Source of the DNA: Trifolium pratense
Lineage: Eukaryota; Streptophyta; Magnoliopsida; Fabales; Fabaceae
Assembly: GCF_020283565.1 (NCBI RefSeq)
Contig: NC_060061.1
Location: 47,715,362-47,779,361 of the forward strand
Length of the DNA: 64,000 nucleotides
Direction: 5' to 3'
The notes beneath the pieces were generated by a model, which was given only the letters and a program-made list of their open reading frames with translations, did no database searches and was not told the origin of the DNA. Shown in pieces: positions 29,901-41,900 of the stretch. The position numbers and the translations under genes were made by a program. How positions within the stretch are numbered: position 1 is the first letter of the stretch; each line of letters starts with the position of its first letter.

Positions 29901-32900
29901 GATAGCATTATCCTATTCTGTACACCAAACGGGTCTAACGATTTAAAACAATTTCTCTAACTCACCCACCGTGGGAGACCTAGGAAACGTCTCCCAAGCT
30001 ACTGAGAGACGAACTGATCAGTGTAGTAGAATGAAGATTATTGCTATGTACCACTTCTACAATATACAATTAAAATCTCAAATAGTTAATTTTTCCACAA
30101 AAGGAAAAGAAATAGTCATGGATTCTCCAACATCTCCTCAAGTTGGTGTATAGATATCTATCATGACATATAAATAAGTTTGCCAACCAATCTATAGTAT
30201 CAACCGGAACACTATTGATAAGAGACTACTTAATATTCATCCGGTCCTTTTTATAAGAAACACTTTGAGAAAAAAAATTGGTCGTTTTTATAAGAAACTT
30301 TGACAAATTTTCAAATATTTTAAATATTAAAAATAAGTAAATTAGTTGAATTAAAATTAATTAAATAAGGGTATTCATGAAATAATTTTAAATTTATAAG
30401 AGTATTAAATGAAAATAATTATTTTCAATATGTTTTTTTGTGGGTCATGCTAACCGGTGCCCCCGGGGCACTGGTTAAGGAAACAAAAAAAAGAAATTTT
30501 AAAATTGAAAATAACACTTTTTAGACTTCGAGGCGTTGACTGCACAAATTTTAATATGATATTACTATATTTAGTTCCTTAAACAGTGCCCCCGGGGCAC
30601 TGTTTAGCATTTTCCTTTTTTTGTTCTTTGTAATTTTTTCAAAATATTCCTTATAAAAAGGATTCTAAGGAGTATCATCTTGAACATCATTAATCTTCTG
30701 ACATATGATAAAATAAGCAAATTTAAAAATTTGTGTGCAACTAACATTATCAAATCCTTCTATTTTTTAGTCCGAGGTAGTCCAAGGACAAAATCCACAC
30801 TAAGGGGGTGTATTGGATTAGGATTTTGATGGACAATTTTAACAAAATAAATCTTGAAGATTTTAAAAGATTTTATAGGATTGTATAGACTTTTAAGACT
30901 TTTTAAAATACTTTTTTACAATCAGGATTTTCCAATTTGGATTTTAAAAGACTTTAATGGATTTTATAATACAGATTTTTAAGATTTCAACTGATTTTAT
31001 GAATTTTTAATATTGAAAAAAACTTTCCATTCTTGGTGAAAAAGAAAAAGAAGTGAATGAAAAAAAAAATTAAGGTTGCCACACCAATGACTAATTAACG
31101 TGAAAAAAAACAAGTACATCCCTTCCTTTGATTTGGAGATACAGGGAAAAAAAAATTATGAATGGATCATAGATTCATAATATATAGGAAAGAAAGAAAG
31201 AAAAACAACAATAAATTGAAAAAATTAAAATCGATCATAGATTCATAATGTATAATAAAGAAAGAAAACAACAATGAATTGAAAAAATTAAAATCGATGG
31301 CCAATAATATATATAAACAATATTGAGTACAGTTGAATGATAATTAACGTGAAAAAAAACAAGTACATCCCTTCCTTTGATTTGGAGATACAGGGAAAAA
31401 AAAATTATGAATGGATCATAGATTCATAATATATAAGAAAGAAAGAAAGAAAGAAAGAAAAACAACAATAAATTGAAAAAATTAAAATCGATCATAGATT
31501 CATAATGTATAAGAAAGAAAGAAAACAACAATGAATTGAAAAAATTAAAATCGATGGGCAATAATATATATAAACAATATTGAGTACACTTGTATGCATG
31601 TCCATTGTCATTCAAAAGAAATCACCATGAAGAAATTTGAAAGAGATTGAACGGGAGTTGATGGTGAAAAGAAAATCAGAATATTGATAATGTTCTATTC
31701 TGTAGATAGAAAAAAAAAGTCTTGAAATATTATAAAAAGTCTCATGGGTTTTGGTGAGATTGTTGGAGGAGTGTTTTGTGTGTATTTTCAACTAAAAAGT
31801 CCATCAAAATCCATTGCAAAGAAGAATCCATCAAAATCCATAGACTTTTGAATACCAATAGATATTTTAAAAGTGGTAAGAAATCTCAATTGAATACCAA
31901 CAGATTTTGTTGCCTTGAAAAAAAAATCTTAATTGTCTTAATTGAATACCACAAGATTTATTTAACTTTTCTAAAAGTCTTGATTGAATACCACAAGATT
32001 TTTTTATCATAAAAAAGTCTTTTAAAATCCTATGAAATCCTAATCCAATACACCCCCTAAGATATTCCCAAGGTGGCTTAGGAACTTGGAATGGCATGTA
32101 TAATCCCATATTTCCAATCTTGGCACAATCCAAGTGGCAAATCATGCATATTAGAACATGGATGTTAACGTCTTTATCTAGGTTTGGCTAATACTCTCTC
32201 CGTCCCATTTTATAAGTTACAGTTTGACTAAATGACACTATTTACTTATCTTGTTTTGACCATATTTTTTTAATAATATATAAATTTAAATATTAGCATA
32301 TAAGATTTTTTTTTATTTGTTTTGATGATTGTTTTCCAAATATCAAATTTTTATAATTTTTACTAATAGATAATTAAAAATATTAGTGATCAACATTGTG
32401 CGTTGACATACTTACAGTAGTCAAAGTAGTTCTTATATTTTGGGATAAAGGGAGTATAATTTTTCATTGGCAAAGGCCACAATTTTGTGTCATCCAAAGT
32501 GAACTGATAATCCAAATGGCATCATCACGCATTCATCTGTTGCGCTCAATCATGATTTGACGGTACCCGGTATTTTTTTCCCAAGCCTTGATCTTGCTTC
32601 TTCCTTCACCCAATTTTAGTTTTTATTTTATTTTGTTTTAAGAGCCTCTTTATTAAGGAATTAAAGACACCTTGTGGGGAATTGAATCCATTATAAACCT
32701 TTACATATCATAAAATTATTTATTTTATTTGTTGTGTAAATCTTAATTATATTTATTAATTATCTCTTAATTTTTTATTTATCGGTTTAATTTTAACGTT
32801 GTGAAATATGATTCTTTTTCTTTTTAATGTTAGCTACACAGATAAATGACTACTTTTGATATTGTTAATACTATTTATCAAGGTTTTAAATTGCATTCTG

Positions 32901-35900
32901 CATTCGCAATTGCTGCCGCAGTATTGCTGATGCGATAGCCTCCGCAACCGCATCGCACCACAATTGCGGTATGATCTTAATTCACGTGTACGACTGTATC
33001 ATAACCGCATCAGAAGCCGCATCAGACGTTTTCAGCGATATTCGTTCAAATTTTCTCACCAAAAAATAAAATTTATGAACTTCAAATCATAATTTGTGTC
33101 AAATCTAATGAAAAATCTTAATTTTAATGATCTCTCATCCGTGTATTTTAAGAATATTCAAATTAGTGTTTATGGAATAGACTAGACTATACAATGATGG
33201 ATAAAAAGTGTAGTTACATAGTAGTTTCATTATATATAGCTTGTAAAATTTCAAAATGATTTCACGCCACAATAGCCGCATTGCGCGCTGCAGCATCCAC
33301 AATGAACGCATTCGCAACATCTGTGACCGCGACCGCAACCACATCCACGACCGCAACCGCAATTTTAAACCTTGCTATTTATATATCATGAGAAAGATCA
33401 CAATTGCTTTTAAGCACTATTTAATTATATAGTAATATTGTAGACTGCAATTTTCCACCTTCAAAATGATCATGATCTAGATAGTCTTAAACTAACCCAA
33501 AGAAAATAAAGTGGTAGATTAAAGTAAAACATACCTTGTCATCAAACAATTTCTTTACTGTTCCATTGAGGTCGCCTTCCCAGTGGTTTTCTTCATCAAA
33601 TTGTACATTTTCAAGAATTGTTGTGTTGGTCACACCAAATGAAAAATGTTCCATTCGAGGGCATCCTTTGACGACTACAACTTCCAGCAACGGAAACATA
33701 ACGGGGCACGTGCATGAGCAAAAGAGACAGAGTTTTGGTAAAGCAACAAGTTCTAGATATTGTAAACTGGAAAATTCAATCTTATTCATCTCATCTTCTT
33801 CTTTTCCGTTGACCACTTCCTCAAGACAATTACACATTTTAATCTTCATGGTTGTGAGTTTGACAAGACTCTTTGCTGTTGAGTATGTTATCAAATTTGT
33901 CAAACCATTGCAGTTAGTTACCTCCATGTAGGTCAAGTAATTAAAGGTAACAGAAGAAGGCACCAATTTCATAAGACTGGAACAGTGCCGAACATAAATG
34001 GTTTCAAGAAAATGTAGAATGGGGTCCATTTGAAGTCCTTCTTTGCATATACATTGAAGCTTGTCCATGTACCATAATTCCAACTCTTTGAGTCGCGGGA
34101 TAATTTGAGTTTCCATTTCCGTACTTATGGCTTGTTCGCCTTGAAATATCTCCCTGAAGGAACTCCATTGGACTAGCATGCTTTCTAAATTAGGAACATT
34201 TTTCAAGAACCAATGTGGAAAAGTAGCTTCTTCATTGTAGAATTCACCCACACCAATGTGTGTGACTTTGTTGAATTGAACCTCTGAATATTGGCTATGC
34301 AATATCATGTCAAAATATTTCATATTCATGAACAAACTCTCCACAGTGTTAAATACCTGTTGCCAAACCTAAATTAGAACTAAAGATATCTATAATTTCA
34401 AACAATTCATTGGAAACATTCTATCTTATGCTAAGTAAAATCTATATTCATAGCAAGAATGATATTTTATGCTACCCTTACCTCTTCAATCACGAACAAA
34501 GGTTGATATGTTGTGATATTGAGCTCATCATTTCTGGCACTCACTTGCTGACTCAAAGGCTCTGCCTTAAATAGCTCAATTTCTGGACATCTGAACAAGT
34601 TGATCGTTTTCAATGATTTACATTGAAGAGAATGGACTCCGAAAAAGAATGTCTTTAGTTTGGCCAAATGGTGAAGTCTAATGGATGTTAAATTAGGAAA
34701 CACAAATTCAACTATCTCATCCACTCCTTCCTCCCTGCCAACAATTTCTTCAATCCCACATGAATTCACTTCAAGTGTTTGAATTTGGTTCATATCTCTA
34801 GCTACTGAGAGCGGAAACAGGCTTTTCAAACTTGGACACTCCTCAACAGACACTTCAATTAAATTTTGAAACCCCATAGTGCTATGTTGGTCCTCCTTCC
34901 ATACATGCTTCAGTTTTGGAAGATTAGATAGTGTTAATTTCTTCAATTGAGTAGAATTCTTCACAAGAATTTCTTTTTCAAATTCACCACCTTTCATATC
35001 AAAAACTGCTTCTAATGAATCACAATATGTGATATCTAATTCTTCCAAGTTCATTAGCACTTCTAGCAAATTTGGTTGAAAGAGCACATCAGATAAAAAA
35101 TCACATTTATGAACCACTAGATACTTCAGACTCCTAAATACATTGTGCTGAGGTTGACCATACCACAATCCTTTCAACTCTGGATATCGAGACAGTTTTA
35201 ATTGCTTAAAACCACCAAACTGTGAAAACCAAAGTAATTGATAAATTATAATGCATTTACTAATACATTTCACAATTTCACAATTTTATACTTTACCTAA
35301 GTTGGTAAATTCAGTTGGTAAATTTTGTACTCAACAATTTATTCATAAATTCTTTGATTTATATAAAAAAAAGTGTGTATGGTACATATTCTGCTACAAC
35401 AAAATGATTCTAATGGAGACCTTGTCATCATCATCATCAAATAAAAGTGATGTATTTAGGGTTTTGGATTGACTTATTTGATCTAAAAAACAGTCATAGC
35501 TTATTATTCATAAACTATTCGCCGTTCATCTTGTTTGGAGAACTCGATGAAATAATAGCTATTGAGTCCACTTCGATATCACACATATTTGAGTCAAAAG
35601 TTCCTACTTATACAAAAATAATTTAAATATATTTTATATTTTGCTATAAAAATAGCTTATAAACAAGCACTTATCATGATAAGCAGTATTTGTTATGGAG
35701 TTTTGAAAGAGCCGATTTGTTTTATCTACACAGAGCTATGAAGCCTGGATACAACACGATACCGATACGATATGATACTGATACGCCGATACGGGAATTT
35801 TTTTTAAATTCTCGATACGATACTGCTGTGCCCGTGATACATTATTTAAAATTTAAATTTAAAATTAAATATATAAATGCACAATATATAAACATAATTA

Positions 35901-38900
35901 AAATCAATAATTTTAATAATAATAATTTTTTAAAAAAAAGCAAAAAAACTATTATTATTATTATTTTTATAGAGAAAAACCAATACCTCATTGTATAAGG
36001 AGTACAAAACAAGCCAATAAACTTGCATTAGAACAAAACAGTTTGAGGGATAACATACAAGGGCTCCTGACTAAAGACACATAATAGCTAAAAATAACAA
36101 TAACACCAATATAGGAATGAGAAAATAAAATTATACACATTTTCTCTTCTCCTTCCAATTTATTTATTTATTTGTTATTCACTCTTCTTTTTAAACTTGA
36201 AAAGAAAAGAAAAAAAATAATAATAAAAAACTACTGCATACGTATCGCGTACGTGTCAGACTAAAATCAAGCCGTATGGGCACATATCAAACCAAAATCA
36301 AGCCTTATCGGCACGTATCGGACCAAAATCAAGTCATATCGAACACGTATCGGATATTATTTTTTTATTTAAAAATAATGATTTAACCGATATTTCTCCA
36401 ATACGCGTATCAGGACATATCAAAGGCGTATCGGTATTGGGTGTGTATCGGACACGATTCTTCATCATTTTTGAAGTATCGGAACTTCACAGACACAGAG
36501 TCATTGCCAATTTCACTTTAATTTGATATCTCTTTAATGTTTAATTAGAGGGCGTTGGCTAGCATGGGAGACCTTGATAGGTCGACCACGGTGGGTGAGT
36601 TAGAGAAATTGTTTTAAACAGTTAGATATTGAAGTTCCATGAATCTTATCATATGATGATAACACTGGATTTTTTTTAATTCATTTTTACTTTCTAGATT
36701 CTCTTTCTCCTTCACGATCTTCTTTCCCTTTCGGACCAATATTCTCTACCTTTTACGCGGGAAAGGCAGGTGACTTTAGGCCACTGTCCTACGTTTGATC
36801 AATCATATGTACTACAACTTGCCACATGTCCTTCTCTTTAAAAATGGATGCTTCTGAACAAAAAAATAAACTGCTACCACCAAACTCTCCAACACTTACG
36901 TTTCTCCAACCGTCGCCGAGTTACACTCCGTCAACGCCAACCTCCGTCAACTCCGACCACCGCCACTGCCTTGTTTCTAACCACCGTCGCTATCTCCTTT
37001 CTAATCGCCTGCAACCGACTTTAAATCTTCACTTCACAATTTGAATCCACAATCCCTTCAACACAAGTTTAAATTAGCAACTAAAACCCCCAATTAACTT
37101 TTTGATAAGCAAACCCCCAATTAACTTGATCTGGAAATTTAAAATGGTTGTGGTGGTTGGATCTACAATCGTAGCATGGTTAAAAATGAGATGGCGGCGG
37201 TGTTGATGTAGCTGCGGTGTTTAGAAACGATATAGTGGTGGCGGTGGTGGTCGGAGTTGATAGCTATTGTCGAATTTTTCGGTGGCCCGGTGGCTGGCTT
37301 TTAAAAATGGCAGCCGGTGGAGTGGGAGAGAAGGTAGGAGAAGATGATTTCCGTGCTTACCTTTTTTTTTTCCCTTCTTTTCAATATCTTTTGAAGAAAT
37401 AATGACACGTGGCACATGATTGATCTAAGGGCTCATAAGCATTGAAAGTCACCTACCTTTAATGGGCTAAAGTTAGAGAATATTGGTCCATCTTCTTTCT
37501 CATCAAACAAAACAACCCAGATCTGACATCCTGAATTATTCTATTGTTTATATTGGTTGTGTTCTTTCTTTTAATATTTCACTATTTAATTGTTGAAAGA
37601 TTTTTTTTATTTTTTGGGATTTTAATGAGTTGGATCTTGAAAGCTATTGGATGTTATAAAGCTAATGGATGTGAAAGTTTAAGCATTGGCCATGGATCAT
37701 AAGTTTTTCTCAGATTTTTTTGGTAGATTTCTCAAATTTATTTTATATGGATATATAGATATGAACATTTGATTATAATTATTTTCTATAAAAATCTGAA
37801 CTAAAGGGATATGATAATATGATATTGTGAGGAGGAAGAAGAAGAGATGGGAAGTGAAATTGCAAAAGAGAGAAACATGGAGCTGGTGGTGATTGTGTAG
37901 CTACGTCCTTCATTATAATAAAGTATAGTTGGCACACAGCATAACATGGCAATCTAACGGTTTAAAATAATTTCACTCACTTGGGATGCTAGCCATAGCC
38001 GAATTGAGTGTAGTAGAATGATGATTATTTCTATGTGTCAATTTGCAATATACTTTTAAAATCTCAAATAGTTAATTTTTTCACATGGAAAAGAAATACT
38101 CATGGATTCTCCAACACCCCCCTCAAGTTGGTGTATAGATATTTATCATGCACAACTTGCTTATCAAAAGCTCAAATGTGGGTCTTGCCAAGCATTTTCT
38201 CAAGATATACACAATTTGCTTACCAGTACTAGTCACAAAAGGTAGACATATGATTTCGACATCTATTTTCTCTTTACAAAATGCTAGTCAATCTCAATAT
38301 TTTTTATTCTTTCATGTTGAACTAGGTTATGAGTTATGCTAATGATAGCTTTACTATTAGAATATAATTTCAACTGGAGCTTACTTTCATCTTGAGTTCT
38401 TCTACGACTTTGTGGATCCATAATCCTTCACAAATACCTTGAGTTGTAGCTCTAAACTCGGATTTTGCACTACTTCTTGCTATACAACTCATTGTTTCTT
38501 TCTCCTTCATGTTAGAGATTACCCCAAACATAGGTACAATGATCTTCGGTCTGTGACTGAACCTACTCAATCAACATCAGTTAAGATAGAAAGATTGCTT
38601 TCATTAGTATTTTAAAATATTAGGCCATTTGCTGGATTTGCCTTCAGAAGTATCCTATAAACTGCCTCAAGATGTTCCTTAAAAGGAAAATGCATAAACT
38701 AACCTACTACGTACTAATTGCAAAGCGATGTCATATCCGGTGTGTGACACATAAATAAGTATCAACGGGAACACTATTGATAAGAGACTACTTTGTTGGA
38801 ACAAAATTGGTTCTAAAGCCCTAAGTAAAATTATAAGTTTTGATGATAACAATAAGTATTAAAATGCGCAATTGGTAGTACTGACATTTAATCCAAGTGT

Positions 38901-41900
38901 GCAGGATCTTATAAGCAAATTCTGATATTCCTAAGTTCTTGTGTAAAGAAACAAGTTCTGAAGGGATTCAGAAGCAAAGATGAACAAGAGGCTCTTGTCC
39001 ATCAGAAGACTCTGAAACAAGAAGCTATTAGAGGCAAGCTTAGGTTAGAAGTATCTGACCATCAGAGGCAAGAAGCCATCAGAAACTGATCAGCGTATAG
39101 TAAGTTGATAAATAGCAATCATGCCAGAAATACTCAGAGAACGTTGGGAGTAAGCCAAAAGAATCTTACTCTATTTTGGCATGAGGAATCTTAAAAGGAC
39201 AATCAAGTTTATCAACCTTATTCCAAGTTTGGAGGAGCGTGGAAGTCAAACTGTGAAAGTTTCCCTGTTTGGTATAAACATCTTTCAAAGACACAAAGTA
39301 TGGTAAACTCATTACCACTTTGGTATGACAGGTCACTTTCATCGCTCAGTCCAATTCAGCCGGCTACAATGTCTTTGCACAACGGTCACCTATGCATGGA
39401 GCGTGTTATTCAACTATAAAAACAACACTCCATTGTGAAGATCATTGACGAATACGTTACCTATCCTTTGCACACTCATTTCGATACTACAAGCACTTAA
39501 GCTTTGAACCTTTGAATTTCATTCACATCAAAAATACTTTGAAGTCTGTATCAACTTATTGTATTTTAGCTCTAAGGTTTTATTGGTGTTTTGTATTATC
39601 ACAACAATCTTTATTTATACTTCAGATTGAGAAGTCTCTTGTTGTGTGCTTGAGCATTGTGTAGAAGTCTCTTGCTATGTGCTTGAGCAATTGTAATCTT
39701 GTGTGTGATTATAGTGGAAATCCCTCGGAAGTACAAAGAGACTGGACTACTCTCGTTTTGTGAGAGGAACTAATATAAAATTGCTTGTGTTCGTCTTCTC
39801 TCCTCTGATCTCTTTATATTTGTGTTTATTTTGTGTTGTTCGCTGCTATTAAGCTTAAACTTGAAAAAGTTTTAGTTTGTCTTAAAACACAATTCAACTT
39901 CCCTTCTTGTGTTTTCACACCTTCATACTTAGTATCATCTTGTAACATCATTAATCTTCTAACATATGATAAGTAATTGTTCAATTTTCATTGGTAGGAC
40001 AACTTCTTGGTTGGATTCAAAGCACATAGTCTTAACTTCTACAACTTCTTTGAATTGCGCTTTAGTGATTAACGACTCTAATGGGCTACGATACCTTCTT
40101 GATTTTATCAAGTTCACTTGATTTCTATTCTGTCTTTGATGAAGGAGTAGGTTTTTGCATAACAGTCTTGATGGGCGCGACGATCGTATTGGCATGGTCT
40201 CCAAAGAGAAGGTGACATGCATCCATGGGAACAACATCACACCAAACTTGATCTCGAAACTTCCGACCAACGAAAAAGGTCACAAGACTATGATTTGTAA
40301 CTTTTACTTCACTTCCTTCGTTGAGACATTACAACTTGTACATATGAGGATGACTTTCTGTAGACAACTTCAACTTCTCCATTATGTAGTTCACATTTTC
40401 ACAACTACCACAGTCAATAATCACTAATAACATCACAAACCTTTCCAACAAAATGTTGTTTCTTAACTAATGTGGTTCTTTGCTTAACGCATGTAGGCTT
40501 CGTCTAATCACCAATGACCAACCATGATCGACAATAATGAGTTCTTCATCATAAACTGGTACTAGTCTTCTCTTTCAAGATCATCTCGAGGTTCTTTAGA
40601 GCCTCATAAGCTTCTCCTTTGCCAACCTTGGTTTTGTTTTGAGTGGAGGGTTTAGGTAAATGATTATTTGAGGAACTAGGTTGTTTGATTGATGGTTTAC
40701 GCAAGTAAGGAGAATTTTCAATAGAGGAAAAGTAGTATGACATTTTTTATAATTGTTTCTCAACTCGTATTGCGAGGCGGATAATATAATCAACTGACAA
40801 ATATTGTTTGAGTTGGACAGAATGGGCAATTTCAATGTTCAATCCTCCAAGGTAACGAGCTATTGTTTATTCCTTGTTTTCATGAATATCACACTTCATC
40901 ATCAACTTTTCAAACTCTCTAGTGTATTCTTCCTCCGATAAATTATTTTGGCGAAGATTTTGTAGTTAAATTAAGTTATCTTAGTAGTAACTGGGCATAC
41001 AAAAACATACTTGTTAGTTCTCGCTGCATTTTTTCTCAAGCCTTGATCTTGCATCTTCCTTCACGTTCACGCTTCATTTTAAAATTCTCTCACCATATGG
41101 AGGCATGCTACTTTAGTTTGACAGCAATGATCTTTGCCTTGTTCTCTTCAGGTGACGTGGCACGTGACGCCTATCGTCTTCATCCTTTGCACGTCTTGTA
41201 GACTTTTGTGGTCTTTATTAGCACGTCTTGTGCTGAGAAAATCATTTGTCTGTTTTTATATATAAGGGGTTGCTAATTTACTCCCAGCTAAAAACATGTG
41301 AGAGTAAGTAAGTTAGCAACCCTACTCCTACTATATATTTACTTAAAACCCAATTCCATTAATACAAACCAACTTGAGATATAAGGTTAGTTTTGTAAAT
41401 GTCATTTTGTAAAGGGCTCGGTAGCCACGATCAGTAGCCACCATACAAAATCAGAACCAAAACGAACACAAAAAAAGGAAGAAGCAGAATAACAACACTA
41501 GCTTGCTGCTACTGCGCCATCTTCCATTGCCTTAACCACCACCAATACATTACAATTAAAACTACCATCAACCATTAAAACCACCATTCATCACCACTTT
41601 AATCCAACTTAACCACCGTATTCAAACCTTCAATACAAGATGATGAATCCTCATTAGTCGTTATTTTTAGAGTCTTTTTAATTAAGTTTTTAATATAATT
41701 TTATTAGTTTAGTGTTTAATTTAGAATCATTTTAAATAAATTGCAAATTTTGGTTTATTGAGTCAATTAAGTGTTTTTCTCTATTAAAATAATATTTGGT
41801 GTAGTTTCTATTTTCTTGATTCAATTTAATAGGTTTATCGTTAAGTGAGGTACAAATAGTAAAAGAAGAGAAAGACTTTGAAAAAGCTAGGCCAATTACA

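Larger units (their letters stand above)
30745..32620 (-). pseudogene. Ty3/gypsy pol remnants (gag/RT scraps and integrase)
   Basis: Minus strand, decayed. A gag scrap at about 32,570-32,600 (KIKAW-like) is followed by an RT scrap MMPFGL at about 32,500. An integrase segment (GLYMPFQVPKPPWEYL, about 32,056-32,110) then continues as VDFVLGLPRTKK at 30,750-30,800. The Harbinger element at 30,804-32,057 interrupts the integrase exactly between these two parts. Copy 2 keeps a different subset of the same element (39,960-41,130). Confidence 0.65.
23980..32878. repeat. Tandem segmental duplication, copy 1
   Basis: Colinear with 33,375-44,450. Matching anchors in order (copy 1 / copy 2) are exon 8 / exon 6, exon 7 / exon 5, TTAGAGGGCGCTGGCTAGCA 26,053 / 36,543, GATGGATCATAAGTTTTTC 26,383 / 37,693, AAGAGATGGGAAG 26,530 / 37,843, GCATAACATGGCAAT 28,969 / 37,940, AACACTATTGATAAGAGAC 30,208 / 38,770, ACATCATTAATCTTCT 30,683 / 39,945, CAAGCCTTGATCTTGC 32,583 / 41,037 and GTTAGCTACACAGATAAATG 32,829 / 44,393. 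Copy 1 holds a Ty1/copia fragment and Harbinger elements that copy 2 lacks. Confidence 0.85.
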
